Positions 45,996 through 58,073 of a DNA stretch of 64,000 bases are shown piece by piece. Source of the stretch: Clarkia xantiana subsp. parviflora. Its lineage: Eukaryota; Streptophyta; Magnoliopsida; Myrtales; Onagraceae. The notes beneath the pieces are model-generated. The model made no database searches and had not been told where the DNA came from. It saw only the letters and a program-made list of their open reading frames with translations. The translations under genes and the position numbers were made by a program. The number at the start of each line of letters is the position of its first letter. Position 1 is the first letter of the stretch. The stretch is taken from NCBI GenBank assembly GCA_036873135.1, contig JAPTYO010000005.1:15664166-15728165 (forward strand), given 5' to 3'.

Positions 45996-48900
45996 TCAAA
46001 CATGATACTTCTTCAAGTGTTCGCCACTGAAGAAATGCTTCAACGTTTTGCCATCAAGGTCCTCTAGCTTGTATGCATTGGGTGCTGGCATCCCTACGAT
46101 CTTGTAAGGTCCCTCCCATTTTGGTGATAGCTTGTTGATCTGATCTTGATGAATGAACTCGTTCCTCCGCCAGACAAGTTCTCCAACGAAGAATTGTCGG
46201 GACCTGACACGCCGATTGTAATATCGGACTGTTGGCAGACGCATTCGGGCCTGAACTTCGTCAGCCTTCCACCTCTTCTCCTCGAGCAAGTCCAAGTCTA
46301 GACGTCTCATTTCCTCGTTCGTCAGAGGCTCGTAATATCTCGCGCGATGGGATGCCACCGCTATCACCACGGGAGCGACTGCCTCCGTGCCATAGACCAG
46401 GCCAAACGGAGTTTCTCCTGTTGATTGCTTGGGTGTTGTTCTCACAGCCCACAGCACGTTCTCAAGCTCATCCAGCCAATGGCCCTGCAAGGCGTAGACT
46501 CTCTTCTTCAAGCCATCCATCACGATCTTGTTGGCTGATTCCACCTGGCCATTGGTTTGACCGTGGCGGACTGAAGCGGTCCGATGTTCGATGTTCAACT
46601 CCTCCAGGTACTCCTTCAACTGAGCCCCATTGAACGGAGGGCCGTTGTCGCTGATCAACACTCGAGGGACCCCATACCGGGATATGATCTGAGTTTGAAG
46701 GAACTTGAGGATCTGCTGCCCCGTCGTCCTGGCCAATGCCTTAGCCTCTATCCATTTTGAGAAGTAATCGAAGGCCACGAGCAAATATTTGCACTGACCT
46801 TTCGCTTGGGGAAGAGGTCCCACCAAATCAATCCCCCATTGCGCGAAGGGCCATGCACTCCTGATGGGCATTAAGTACGCGGCGGGAGCTACGATATTCG
46901 GAGCGTACCTCTGGCATGCATCACAGGATCGGACCATTGCTGTTGCCTCCTTGTTCATCGAAGGCCAATAGTAGCCCAAGTTCAGCGCCTTCCTCACAAG
47001 AGATCGGGCCCCTTCGTGACAGGCCGCAACTCCCTCGTGTATCTCCCTCAGGATCCGATTCGTGTCAGGTTCCGCCACGCATTTTAGGAAAGGCTTTACA
47101 TACCCTTTTTTGTATAACTGGTTGTCCACCATCGCGTAGTTGTCCGCAATCCGACGCAACCTGACAGCTGCCACCTCATCATCGGGGAGTGCCCCCGTAG
47201 TCAGGTAGGTGACCATCGGGGTCATCCAAGTGGGCTTCTCTTCTTCCTCCGATCCTGTCTCAATAGCGCAGATCTCCGCTGGATCTATGTTCGAGATAAT
47301 CACCTTCTCTAGGAAATGCACCTTCCGATTCTCCTCGGGGGCCACTCCCAGAGCAAACTTGCTTAAGGCATCTGCTTCCGCGTTTTCTTCCCTCGGGATC
47401 GCATCGATATCGAAGCTTTTGAAGCTTCCCTTCAAAGTCTGCACCTCGTGCAAATACTTCTTCATTGTCGGGCTCCTGGCTTCATAATTCCCCTGGACTT
47501 GATTTACAACCAAGCTGGCATCGCACTTCACTTTTAAATGATCGACCCCCGTACCCTTGGCAATCTTGAGGCCCGTGATGAGAGCCTCGTATTCTACTTC
47601 ATTGTTGGTGGCTTTGAACGTTCAACGCCAAGGCATATCGTAGGGGCTCGCCTCTGCCGGGCGGTATCAATATGAATCCTGCCCCCGAACCTTCTACACT
47701 CGATGAACCATCAGTGTACATCTCCCAAGTGTTCTCCTCATTTGGCTGTTCTGGCTGTTGTTCTGTTGTCGGGACTTCCTCCATGGTTGCCCCCTCTGCG
47801 GGACCCGTTACTTCCAGATCGGGTGCCGTAGACTCGGCTATAAAATCTGCCAATGCCTGGCCCTTAATAGCAGTTCTCGGAGCGAAATGTATACGAAATT
47901 CCGTAAGCTCGATGGCCCATTTCACCAATCTCCCCGACGCCTCCGGTCGGTTCAAAAAGTGCTTCAGGGGCTGATTAGTCAATACCGTGGCCTCATGGGC
48001 ATGGAAGTAGGGTCGTAGCTTTCGAGCGGCAATAATCAACGCGAAGAGATACTTCTCAATAGCGGGATAGTTTATTTCAGACTTGGCAAACGCCTTGCTT
48101 ACATAATAGATAGGCACTTGGTTGCCCTTGACAAGTTTAATCAAAACAGAACTAACAGCCACATCAGAAACAGCCAAATAGAGATAAATTGGCTCGCCTG
48201 GAACTGGTTTCGCCAACGGCGGAAGGGTACGGAGATGCTGCTTGAGTGCCTGGAACGCCTCCTCACACTTGTCGGACCATTCGAACTTCTTGTGGGCCCT
48301 CAGCACATCAAAAAATGGCATGGCTCGGTCACTCGCCTTGGATAGGAAGCGATTCATCGCGGCCAACCGGCCATTCAGCACCTGAACCTCCCGATGAGTC
48401 TTCGGGGACTGCATCTCCTCGATTGCTCGCAGCTTCTCAGGGTTCACCTCGATTCCTCCCTGGCTCACCATGAACCCTAGGAACTTCCCCGAGTTCACCC
48501 CGAAAGCACATTTGTCGGGGTTCAGCCGAACCTGATGGAACTTCATCCGCTCAAACGCCGCAGCCAAGTTCTGGACATGGTCTCCTGCCTGTCATCCACA
48601 TACGCCTCCATGGTTTTCCCCAGCATGTCTCCAAACAACTTGTTCACCATTCGCTGGTAAGTTGCTCCGGCATTGATCAATCCGAAGGGCATCACGTCGT
48701 AATGGTAGACGTCACTGTCGGCATAGAAAGCCGTATGAGGGGCATCCTCCTTCGCCATCTTGATCTGGTTGTACCTGGAATAGGCATCCACCAATTGGTC
48801 AATCCTCGGAAGCGGGTAGCAGTCCTACGGGCAGGCCTTGTTCAAGTCGCGGCAATCGACACACATCCGCCACTTCCCGTTACTCTTTCGCACCAGGACT

Positions 48901-51619
48901 GGGTTAGCCACCCAAGTCTGGAATCGGAGCTCCTTGATGAATCCAGCGTCAAGCAGTCTGCCTACCTCTTGCTGGATCGCGATCCTCTTGTCCGCGTCCA
49001 TCGGACGCCTTCTCTGCGCGATAGGCTTGATCGCGGGGTCTATCTTCAGCTCGTGCACTATCACATCGGGGCTGATTCCTGGCATATCACTCGGAGACCA
49101 GGCAAACAGCTCCTTAAACTCCTTCAGAAGCTCGATCAGCTCTCGGGCTCTTTCCTCCGACAAAGCAGACCCGATCTTCACCTTCCTCTGAGGCCCATCA
49201 ATCTCAACCTCCTTCAGATCCTCCATGGGGGCGGGACGCCCATACTCCTCTCGAGGATCGGCATCAGTCTGAAGGACAGTCATGGCCTCCCTCCTTCTCC
49301 TTCGGGTAGCGTTAACATAGCATTTTCGCGACGCCACTTGGTCGCCCTTGACCTCTCCGACTCCGTTGTCAGTCGGGAACTTCATCTTCTGGTGGACCGT
49401 CGAGGCGACTGCCATGAGAGGGTTGATAGTGGTCCTCCCGATAATAGCGTTGTATGCCCCCGCAGACTCCACTACGACGAAATCTACGTTTCGCTTCTCC
49501 ATCTTCCAGCCACTACCAAACTCCACCGGTAAGGTAATCATTCCCAGCGGGTAAGAAGTGGAACCAGAGAATCCCACCATCGGGAAGTCCACCTGTATGA
49601 GGTCTTTTTTCGTCTTTCCCACGGCTTCCAGAGCGTCCATGAAAAGGATGTCGGAGGAACTCCCTCCGTCTATCAGGATCCGCTTCATCTCGAATCCGTC
49701 CACGTCCAGGGTCACGACCAAGGCGTCGTCGTGAGGGCTCTCCACGCCTACTAGATCCTCCGCCGAGAAAGAAATCACCATTTCCTCCTTCAGAGTCCAC
49801 GACCGGGACCTTTTGCTTAACACCACCGCGGCAGATATGCGGGAAGCGTAGTTCTCCCGAGAAGCGGAGGTATCACCTCCCGCCGCCATTCCTCCGTGGA
49901 TGACGTTGATAGTTCCCCGCCTCTCCTTGCGGGCACCCGAACCTGAGGCTTCTTGCTCAACCTTCTTCTTCTTCGGGGATCGATCACGGGACTTGGAGTG
50001 GGACCGCGACCGACTTTTGGAGCGAGATCGGCACCTTCCCCTTCCGACGAACTCTTTTAACTTCCCCTTTTGGATCAGCTTCTCAATTTCCTTCTTCAGC
50101 TCCCGACAGTTTTCAGTGTCGTGACCATTGGCTCGATGGTAGCGACAGTAACGGTCAGGGCGGCCTCCTAGGAATTCGCCTTCTTTCCTCGGAGGGTATC
50201 GGGCGAGACCCTGCCGATCCATCACAGCTAACACAGAAGTCATCGAGCTATTGATGGGAACGGCCCGACCTTCTCGATTGTCCTTCCTCGTGGGACGCTT
50301 ATCTTCTCTTTTTTCGGGGCGACCACGGTTTCTATTCCCTTCCGACTTGTCGCTCCCTTTGCGATCATCCGACAGCTTCGACGATGGCTTTCCTCTTCCC
50401 GACCTCGGGGGATCGAGCTCTCCGGCAGCAATCTTCGACTCCTGGACGTCGATTTGCTGTTTCACCCTCGCTTGCAAGGCCTCCATACTCCACACAGCCT
50501 TCGCGGCTACACTGTGCATCAGGTCGGAGCCGTCCGGAGCGCTCAAGTTCCGCAGGAAAGTACGGATGGTCTCTCCCTCCGAGATTTCTTCATCAATCTC
50601 CGCGGCACTAGCAGTGAACCGTTGGTAGTAGTATGCCAACGATTCATCGGGTCTCTGCACCACCTGGGTCAGGGACCTTACACTCTTCAGGAGACGCCTT
50701 CGACCTCGGTACTGCTTGATGAAGCAGTCATGCATATCGGCCCAGCAGGTGATGCTTCCTGGTGGTAGGCTGAAGAACCAAGTCATAGCCCTTTCTCCCA
50801 AGGTTATCGGGAACAATGAGCATATGAGGTCATCGTTCGAAGTCCTACCCATACAGGCCTGGACATGTCTCTGAACATGGCAAACCGGGTCTCCTTCACC
50901 ATCGTACTCCTTGATGGTCGGGATGCCTAGCCCTGGCGGGGCGACCGTATCCAACAGCTGCGGAATGAAAGGATGGCCGGATCGATCCCTCAACTCCGAT
51001 GTCATCTACTTCTGGTCTCCCATGCAGATGTTGACGATCTTTACCACCTGATCGGGGGTGATGGGGCCATTCAGGGGAATGGTCCTGTTTTGCACCGGTC
51101 CTGGGCCGTCGACCACGAATTTCTCCAGGTGCGCTGGTTCTTTACCCTTACTCCTGGGCGGAACCTCCTGAACCTTGTGTTCTTCTGGGACCACCCTCGG
51201 GGGGGGGGGGGGGGGGGTGGAGGTAATTCTTCTCGCGGAGGCAACTCCTCCGCCCTCCTGGCGGCTTCTCTCTTGTCCAGCAAGGCCTCCATGGCAGCCA
51301 AGAACATGGGCATAGCATCTGCTACTGCCTTGGCCAACTCCGAGTTCGAAGACGACCCTTCTTCCCTTCGCGGGACTCTTTCTCCTCCGTGGCCCACCGG
51401 GTTTGGGGGAGCCTCATCTTCCTCCCTACGCGGGATATCCTGCCTGTTCATCTCCGTGTCTCGGACTGAGACCTCATAACCGTCACCCTGCCCCCCTGTC
51501 TGGGAAAGAGCGGGGTTCTCACCTTGTTCAGCAACACGTTCCGGCAACTGGGAATTCATAGTTCCTGCGGGACGGGAACTGCCAGCCTGAACTTGCTTCT
51601 TCTTGCCACCACCGGCCAT
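45996..51619 (-). pseudogene. G3 gag-pol polyprotein
   Basis: The start at 51619 is chosen by alignment with G1 (MAGGGKKKQVQ). A poly-G/poly-C run at 51199-51219 shifts the frame inside a polyproline tract. A TAG at about 51003 interrupts gag. The main frame 51005-48825 carries capsid, knuckle YCRYHRANGHDTENC, Arg-Ser tract, protease LIDGGSSSDILFMDA and the RT start CVDCRDLNKACP, and ends at a TAG. RT continues at 48794 to YVDD, immediately followed by a small deletion. 48567-47599 covers the rest of RT and RNase H, with a one-base insertion near 47625. 47531-45996 is a long open frame for the second RNase H end and the whole integrase: CDACQRYAP, WGIDLVGP, ISDNGPPFNG, NGQVESANK, SGEHLKKYHV. 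Integrase looks intact; RT does not. Confidence 0.95.
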
Positions 51620-51654
51620 TGATCTGGTAGAAGCTATCTTGACTTTTAGTAAGC

Positions 51655-51673
51655 TTCCCACAGACGGCGCCAA
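51655..51673 (-). promoter_or_regulatory. G3 primer-binding site
   Basis: The minus strand reads TTGGCGCCGTCTGTGGGAA, identical to G1. Confidence 0.9.
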
Positions 51674-52434
51674 TGTTGGATCACGGGCGAAGCTCCGTTA
51701 CGTCCTTGACGGAATGCTCTGGACTCCTGGGCTCCGCGTAATCCTGCAAAAGGGGATGACCTGGGTGGTGACCCAGAATCCCTCTCCGATGCTTAAATGA
51801 GTATACGATCAATGGGGTGGCAGCAAGATTCTAAGTGCCTATTAGAGAATAATCGTTTTCTGGGGTAACTTCCTCCTTTATATAGGAGGAGGAGTTGCCC
51901 AGTTACCTGTGACCAAGCTTGGCCGTTGTGCCCATGATTCCGTGTATCTCGCCACGATTCCGTATATATCGGTTGGGATTCCATATATCTCGCCCCACGC
52001 TCCGCGTATCTTACCCATACTCCGCGTATCTCGGGCACGCCCTGCGTATCTCGGGGGAGTTTATCTTTATCTCTAACCGTCTCCCACTACTTTATCTAGT
52101 AGGCGGGTTTCTCGGTCTTATCCTCTGATCCCAAGTCCCGACTCCTGTCGGAGACTCCAGAGTTGTCTCGTTCTAGATCACCACCCAAGACCTTCAGTCT
52201 CTGCGGGACAGGTCCGGCCTCTGCGGGGCCTTATTATCGGGGCCTTTACTAAGGCATATCGGAGCCTACTCAGGTGCTTCTCATCGGGAGCATTCAGCTC
52301 ATACATCGGGACCGCTGAAGTCGGGACCCTTCGTGCTGGGCCTCTGGGCCTTCCAGGCTTTTCACGGGGCCCACTGGACCTATTCGTCGTCCATTGGCTA
52401 TTAACGGGGCTAACGATCACATCGGAACCCATCA
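51674..52434 (-). repeat. G3 5' LTR, 761 bp
   Basis: The plus strand runs TGTTGGATCACGGG...ATCGGAACCCATCA. The minus-strand TATA box TATATAAA lies at 51877-51884. The block GCATCGGAGAGGG lies at about 51783-51795 on the minus strand. Confidence 0.95.
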
Positions 52435-52870
52435 CTTCCGATCAAAATTATTCTTAGAATTTTTCTAAGTGTTGTTAAAGTCGTCTTAAGTGATGCACGA
52501 GAAAAAGTCGTCTTAAGTGATGCACGAGATTAAGTCGTCTTAAGTGATGCACGAGAAAAAGTCGTCTTAAGTGATGCACGAGATTAAGTCGTCTTAAGTG
52601 ATGCATGATTCTTAGATTTATTCTAAGTTTTGTTAAAGACGCCTTGAGTGGTGCACGAGAAAAGTCGTCTTAAGTGATGCACGAGATTAAGTCGTCTTAA
52701 GTGACGCACGAAGTTAAGCCGTCTTGAGTGATGCATGATTCTTAGATTTATTCCAAGTGTTGTTAAAGTCGCCTTAAGTGGTGCATGGAATTAAATCGTC
52801 TTAAGTGATGTGTGAAAATATCTTAAGTGTCGAGGTCTCGCCTTAAGTAAGTAAAGTCGCTTTGAGAAGT
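52435..52870. repeat. G2 minisatellite, right part
   Basis: It begins CTTCCGATCA, repeating the sequence at about 40429 left of G3. It continues through the same GTCGTCTTAAGTGATGCACG units and beyond the point reached on the left. Confidence 0.9.
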
Positions 52871-52973
52871 GCAATGGGAAATCGGAACTAAGAAAGTCTG
52901 ATATATTCATAAGGGCTCAAAGGCCCGAAGATTACAAAAATGAGGAAAGTACAAGGACTCTAAAGATAAGCAG

Positions 52974-55699
52974 TTAGGCTTGGTCCTTGTTGGCAGCATC
53001 AGCGGGAGCAGGGTCCACGAGGTCTGTGGCAGAAGGCTCCATAGGTTCAGCAGCTGGAGGGTCGATTATCGGGGCATCAGCACTTGGAGGCTCTGCTGTG
53101 TCTTCAACAATCGCGGGAGTGCTCCCCTCATCACTCTCCTCCGAGAGAGCAAAGTATTACTTCGCGAAGGGAGCGAGAGAAGGAGACTTGTCGAAGTTGA
53201 TGGCGTCGCCATACTCCAGGTGGAGTTCCTCAACTGCATTGAATAGGGTGTTCTCCACCTCCGCGCTGCAGAACTTTACAGCATCAACCTGGAAGTCTTC
53301 GGACCTACGATAATCCTCCCGGCCCTTGGTCTCGTCCGCGACCAGCTGCGCGGGAACCCCAGCAACTTGCTCCTCCAGAGCCTTCTTTTCAAGGACCAGC
53401 TTGTCCTCAGCAACCTGCCGCTCCTGCCGCTCCCGCTTTAGGAGCCCCTCGAAGTCACGGACCTGCTTTTGGAGGTCCTGAGTCTTTCGGTCAAGGATGG
53501 CCTGCTCCTTGGCCAGTTTTCCCCGCGAAGACTCGGAGGCCGCGAGATCCTCCTTAAGCTTGGCTATGACAGCCCGCTCTTGCTCCAGGGTCTCCTCGAA
53601 GGCGAAGAGGTACCCGACGGAACGGTTGAGGTCCCCCATCTCCTGCGAAGGAAGGAAAAGAAGTATCAGTAGATGAGCAACCGGTCTTATTGATGAAGAA
53701 AAGAAAAGTGAAAGTCTTACCTCTATCCGACGCATGCACATCTCCTGTACATTCCGTCGCATGTCCTCCCGATCCAAGGAGATCGGATACCTCATAGTAG
53801 GCAGGATTGAGCCTGCTACCAGGTGTAAAGCCAGCTCCGGGTATGTGTCCCCTTGTTGGAGCTGGACCCCTTGCAGCATTTGGATCGGGGTCCAGGGAGC
53901 ACCCTCCTATGCGGGGTCGAAGGCCTTGTAAAAGCTCCCGTCGAGAGGGAAAGAAGACGGGCCAACACGAGTCGTGGAGGGGCGTGCCTCCGACCCACCC
54001 CGGGCTAGGGAAGGAGTGAAGTCGTGGATGGGCGACGGTTGTCGCTGTTGTTGTAAAGAAGGCGAGGGGGGCAGCCCCTTGGAGGTTGGTTTTAGTGGGG
54101 ACTGCCCCGTCCTCCGACGATGGCGAAAGGAGCCACCCTCATCGGTCTCCTCGGAGGAGTCCAGGCTCTCCACCCGACGAAATTGTTCGCCGGTCGGGGT
54201 CTCTCCACCAGAGAAAAGTGGTTCCCCCGCTGAAGGAGGCGCCCCTGCTGAAGGTGGTGCACCTGCTGAGGCTCCAGCACCCGACGGAGTCCCCGAGTGA
54301 CCTGCACCTAGAGGACGAGAGGAGGCTTCAGAAACGTAATCAGGAAGTTCATTAGAGCCCTTACACCAAACAATGCGCCGGGAAACATATTGGTCCTTCC
54401 CGCGGTAGTTGTAGTAGCCCGCCTTCAGGACACGAGGAGTTTCCCCTCGGAGAACACGTTTGACATCGGCGATGTGGGCCTCCATGGTCGAAGGAATCAA
54501 CTCCTTCGGAACCAGCTTCCAGTACGATTTAATAGCGAGGCGGAGCTTTTTACCTTCTTCGGCGTTCTGGACGTCGAAGAGCTTGTCCACCTCCACGCGG
54601 CTCCGCTTTGGCCGCTCCGTGGAAGGAGATCCCGATGGAGCAGCAGCCTTCTTGGTTGACTTCCTCTTCCGCGTGGGGCGGACAGCATCGGTCTCCCCCT
54701 GCTTAAGGATCAGATTGGTCAGCACGGATACCTTCTTAGCTGAAAACAGTAAAAAACAGAGGTTAGAGATGTTACCCAGGGAACCATATTGGAGGGGCCG
54801 TCGAAGAGCTGCCCCGGGAGACTATGTCGAGGAGTCGGATCCCGGCATTCACCAGGTCCCGCTCCACGAGAGAATTGGCGTCGAGGGGAATGTAGGACTC
54901 CCCCCATCGGTAGAGCTGGATGAGTTGAAGAGTCTGGAAGTCTTCATCGGTGTAAGTGTGGTAAGCTGGAGGAGAGTCCGCTTCCACTTCCCATCGGGGC
55001 CATGGGATCGAGGAGTTTTGGATGAAGAAGTAGCTCCTCTTCCACTCACTATTATCGGACCCCGTGTCGACCAGGAGTCCCCGACCCTTGACCACCTTCC
55101 AGGTGTCATTGGTCCAGTTGCACAACCCGAGTTGCGTCCTGTTCCACTTCGGCATACGGGGGTAGAAGGCACAGACCCCTGCCTCGTTGCACTTCATCCC
55201 GTAGAAGGTCCTGAAGAGCTTGAGGCTGTAAACCCACTTCTGTCGGAAGCAGAGGACCTGGAAGGCGTTCCACAAGCGTATGGCGTGGGGAGAGAAGGTG
55301 GTCGGATGCGTCTTGTAGTGCTGGCACATCTCGACCAGATTGCCACATAAGGGGAATCTAATCCCCGCTGATATTTGCCCCGTAGAGACAAACACCTCCC
55401 TTTCCGGGGACGAGTAACCTCAAGGTTACCCGAGGGGCGGGGCCAGGGATATGGGAAGCGAGGTTCCCAGGTAGAGGTGATGCATCCCTCCCGGAGAGCT
55501 GCATCGTACGTAGTGCTGGAAATCTCGTTCAGAGCATAGTCGAAGTTGAAGGGCTTTCTTCCCTCGGAACTAGATCCACTGTCAAAAATCAGCCATGGCA
55601 AGGAAAGGCACATTGGGTTTTCCGGGAAATTACGAACGAACTAAGCAAAGAGGAAGGAAAAGACACACAAGTAACAAGGAAGAAATCCTTACCAGACAT
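52974..55699 (-). pseudogene. G2 antisense gene, four exons, frame-damaged
   Basis: Exon 1 is ATGTCTG (55699-55693) followed by GTAAGG. Exon 2 begins near 55578, but the expected AG acceptor appears mutated compared with G1. Exon 2 ends at 54776 (donor GTAACA). The in-phase CAG gives a 77-nt intron. Exon 3 ends at 53721, intron 53720-53643 is 78 nt, and exon 4 runs 53642-52974. The conserved domain reads SAGIRFPLCGNLVEMCQHY and WNAFQVLC; exon 3 has VLKAGYYNYRGKDQY; exon 4 is a coiled coil ending DQA. Breaks: one-base losses near 55400 and 54820, a TAG near 53908 and a TAA near 53157. Gene order and size match G1 and G3. Confidence 0.8.
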
Positions 55700-55858
55700 G
55701 ATGACTTGAGGAAGGAAGGATGATCTGAAAGTTGCCGGAAAGTTGTTCGGAGAAACACTTGGGTCTTCGAAATCGCAGAGCTTGAATTCTCAGAGAGGTT
55801 GCAGAGAGCTTTTGAAATTTTGGAGATGGTAAAAGGGAAACTGTACCCAGGGCGAGGG

Positions 55859-55865
55859 TTTTATA
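55859..55865 (-). promoter_or_regulatory. TATA box of the G2 antisense gene
   Basis: TATAAAA on the minus strand, about 160 bp upstream of the micro-exon ATG. The stretch 55866-56234 is non-coding. Confidence 0.65.
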
Positions 55866-56234
55866 GGCAAAGAGGACTGTTGAAATGACGTTCTGATCTG
55901 AATCGTCGAAGTCGAAGCGTTTTGATCTGAGCCGTTGAGATGAAACGTGCAGAATGGGAACGGGTGCAATGATGAAATGGCCTGAAAAGCACTTTTTCAG
56001 AAAAAGCAGGTGCGAAAAATCAGGCACGGGTGCCAGAGACGTCCCTTCGTTATCTGCTGCATTTAATGGCAGGGGAACCGAGGAGTCTTCTCGGATTTGG
56101 TAGCTATCCTCAAGGCATCGAGGAAGCGTGAACGAGAAGATTTATATCAAGTGACTATGCCAAGGGAAAGGTCCCCGACTCCGACGTCAGGAGGTCGGGA
56201 GTTGGAAGACACGACGAACTGTAAGTCCCTCATG

Positions 56235-56247
56235 TCTTGGGGGCAAA
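56235..56247 (+). promoter_or_regulatory. G2 polypurine tract
   Basis: TCTTGGGGGCAAA directly before the 3' LTR start. Confidence 0.85.
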
Positions 56248-56960
56248 TGATGGGCTTCGCTGTGGCCGTTAGGCCCTTTAACGGCGAACAAACGGTGAAT
56301 AGGGCCACTGGGCCCTCAATGGAGGTCAAGATGACCCAGGCGAAGGGTCCCGACAGAGGGAGTCCCGATGATGAAAGGTCCCGACAGAGTCGGTCCTGAT
56401 AGGTGAGCTGGATGCTCCCGATGAGATGCCTTTAAGTAGGCCCCGATGACAAATCCCTGAGAACTATTGGCCCTGTCACGATGACGAGGGGCCCCGAGCG
56501 GTGACACAACGAGATAACTCTGGAGTCCCCGATATTAGTCGGGACTTGCTATCAGAGGATGAGGCCGAGATACGCGGGGCGTGGCCGAGATACGCGGAGC
56601 GTAGCTAAGATACGCGGAGCGTGGTCGAGATACGCGGGGCGTGGCCGAGATAAGCGAGATCATGGCCTAGATAGGCGGGATCGTGCCCGAGATACGCGGA
56701 ATACGGGCTAACCACCCAACGGTTCACCAAGTAACTGAGGTACCTCTCCGCCTATAAAAGGGCAGAGGTTACCTCAGATCAATTACGTTCTGAGATACGC
56801 TACTTGAGATTACTGCTTGCCAGTTCATACGAGATACTCATTTAAGCATCGGAGAGGGATTCTGGGTCACCGCCCGGTTATCCCCTCTTGCAGGATTACA
56901 TGGAGCGAAAGAGCTCGAATCGCCGTCAAGACCGTACCGGAGTTGCATCGTGATCCAACA
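56248..56960 (+). repeat. G2 3' LTR, 713 bp
   Basis: Matches 34018-34673 but has extra copies of a GAGATACGCGGAGCGTGGCC-type unit at about 56565-56650. The TATA box lies at 56753-56759. Confidence 0.95.
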
Positions 56961-56965
56961 TAAAC

Positions 56966-57565
56966 GATCCTCAGCACTAGAGTAGCAGCATTGTAGCCAG
57001 AGCGCCAATGACTTTCGCGGTGGAGAGTTGTTTAGTGGAGAAGAAAGGATGGCTGCCGTGAAGTATGGATGATGAAGAAGAAATGATGGCTTCAGTGAAT
57101 AAAAAAAAAAGACTGCGGTGAGCATATATTATACTAGGGTTTCTAAGATGTAACTATACTTGGTCTTGTGAAGGCCCAATTATTTTTATTAGGCTTTTCT
57201 GTACCTATATATATATATATTGTATTATATATTATTATTATTGAAAAATATATAAAATTATATAAATCATATCGCTGCAAACAGATATATCTTCTAGCAG
57301 AAATTGAATGGGAGTTGTCAAGCTAAACGGATTTTGAATATCGCTGCAAATTCTGGCCAAAAACATATTGATGCAAATCATATACGCTTCTATGATATTT
57401 TTTATGAAAGAGATAGATAGTTCTAATGTAAATAATGTTACTATGTTCATATTTTTGTATATCTTCACCAGTAAAAAAATATTTATATTTATTTAATTTA
57501 ATCTATAATAATAATTGTTGATTACCAAATTCAAAAATATTTATCTCGCATGGGCTCTTCATTTA
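56966..57565. other. CACTA interior, right of G2
   Basis: The first 160 bp are moderately GC-rich and the rest AT-rich. No gene is recognised; the 95-residue minus frame at 56838-57125 mostly overlaps the LTR and is not supported. Confidence 0.5.
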
Positions 57566-57568
57566 TAA

Positions 57569-57985
57569 GAGCATCCACGATGGTTTTACATAAATTGTAT
57601 TCTTTAAAGTTGCCACGTAGACATTTATGTACACTTGAAGTAATACGTAAATTTAAGACACACGTAAAAAATATTTTCTCTGCAATCGTATTACTTAAAC
57701 ATATTCCTTAAATATATTTTATTATTAAATTTTTCAACAACCACCAATAAGATATTAACATTAATTATAAAATGAATTAATTTATAATAAAAAATTGGTT
57801 ACGTAATACATAGTGCATTATTTAAATTTAAGGAATGCTTTATGTAAAAACATAAATTTACGTGTGGGTCCCATCTATAAGGAATGCTATGTAAAACCAC
57901 TGTAGATAGTTTTTGTTGCTTTACTTAAATAAACATGTAGGACCCACGTTTAGGTAATCTTTACGTAATACCACTGTGGATGCTC
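57569..57985. mobile_element. Tourist-like MITE (PIF/Harbinger type), copy 1
   Basis: Terminal inverted repeats GAGCATCCACGATGGTTTTA and its near inverse (CCACTGTGGATGCTC), flanked by TAA on both sides (57566-57568 and 57986-57988). It is 417 bp, non-coding, with long internal fold-back similarity. Confidence 0.85.
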
Positions 57986-58073
57986 TAAATACGTATATTA
58001 GCATCTACACGAGACAAAAATCTGTCATTCCTTTTGACAAACTTTAAATTAAAACCAGATTTTGTCATTCTAA

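Larger units (their letters stand above)
40724..52434 (-). mobile_element. G3: Tat-like Ty3/gypsy retrotransposon inserted in the G2 minisatellite, no TSD
   Basis: Transcription is right to left: LTR 52434-51674, PBS 51673-51655, gag-pol 51619-45996, minisatellite 45880-45110, antisense gene on the plus strand 42197-44924, PPT 41489-41477, LTR 41476-40724. The LTRs differ at only about five sites in some 750 bp, so it is the youngest insertion. The left LTR lacks its terminal eight bases, there is no TSD, and a segment of about 300 bp of the G2 minisatellite is present on both sides. Confidence 0.9.
34018..56960 (+). mobile_element. G2: Tat-like Ty3/gypsy retrotransposon, split by G3
   Basis: The LTRs (34018-34673 and 56248-56960) are flanked by the TSD TAAAC (34013-34017 and 56961-56965). 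The order is PBS, gag-pol (34709-40308), minisatellite (40310-40723), G3 insertion, minisatellite continued (52435-52870), antisense gene (55699-52974, minus), PPT, LTR. By eye the LTRs differ by about eight substitutions plus a copy-number change of a short repeat, so it is younger than G1. Confidence 0.95.
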
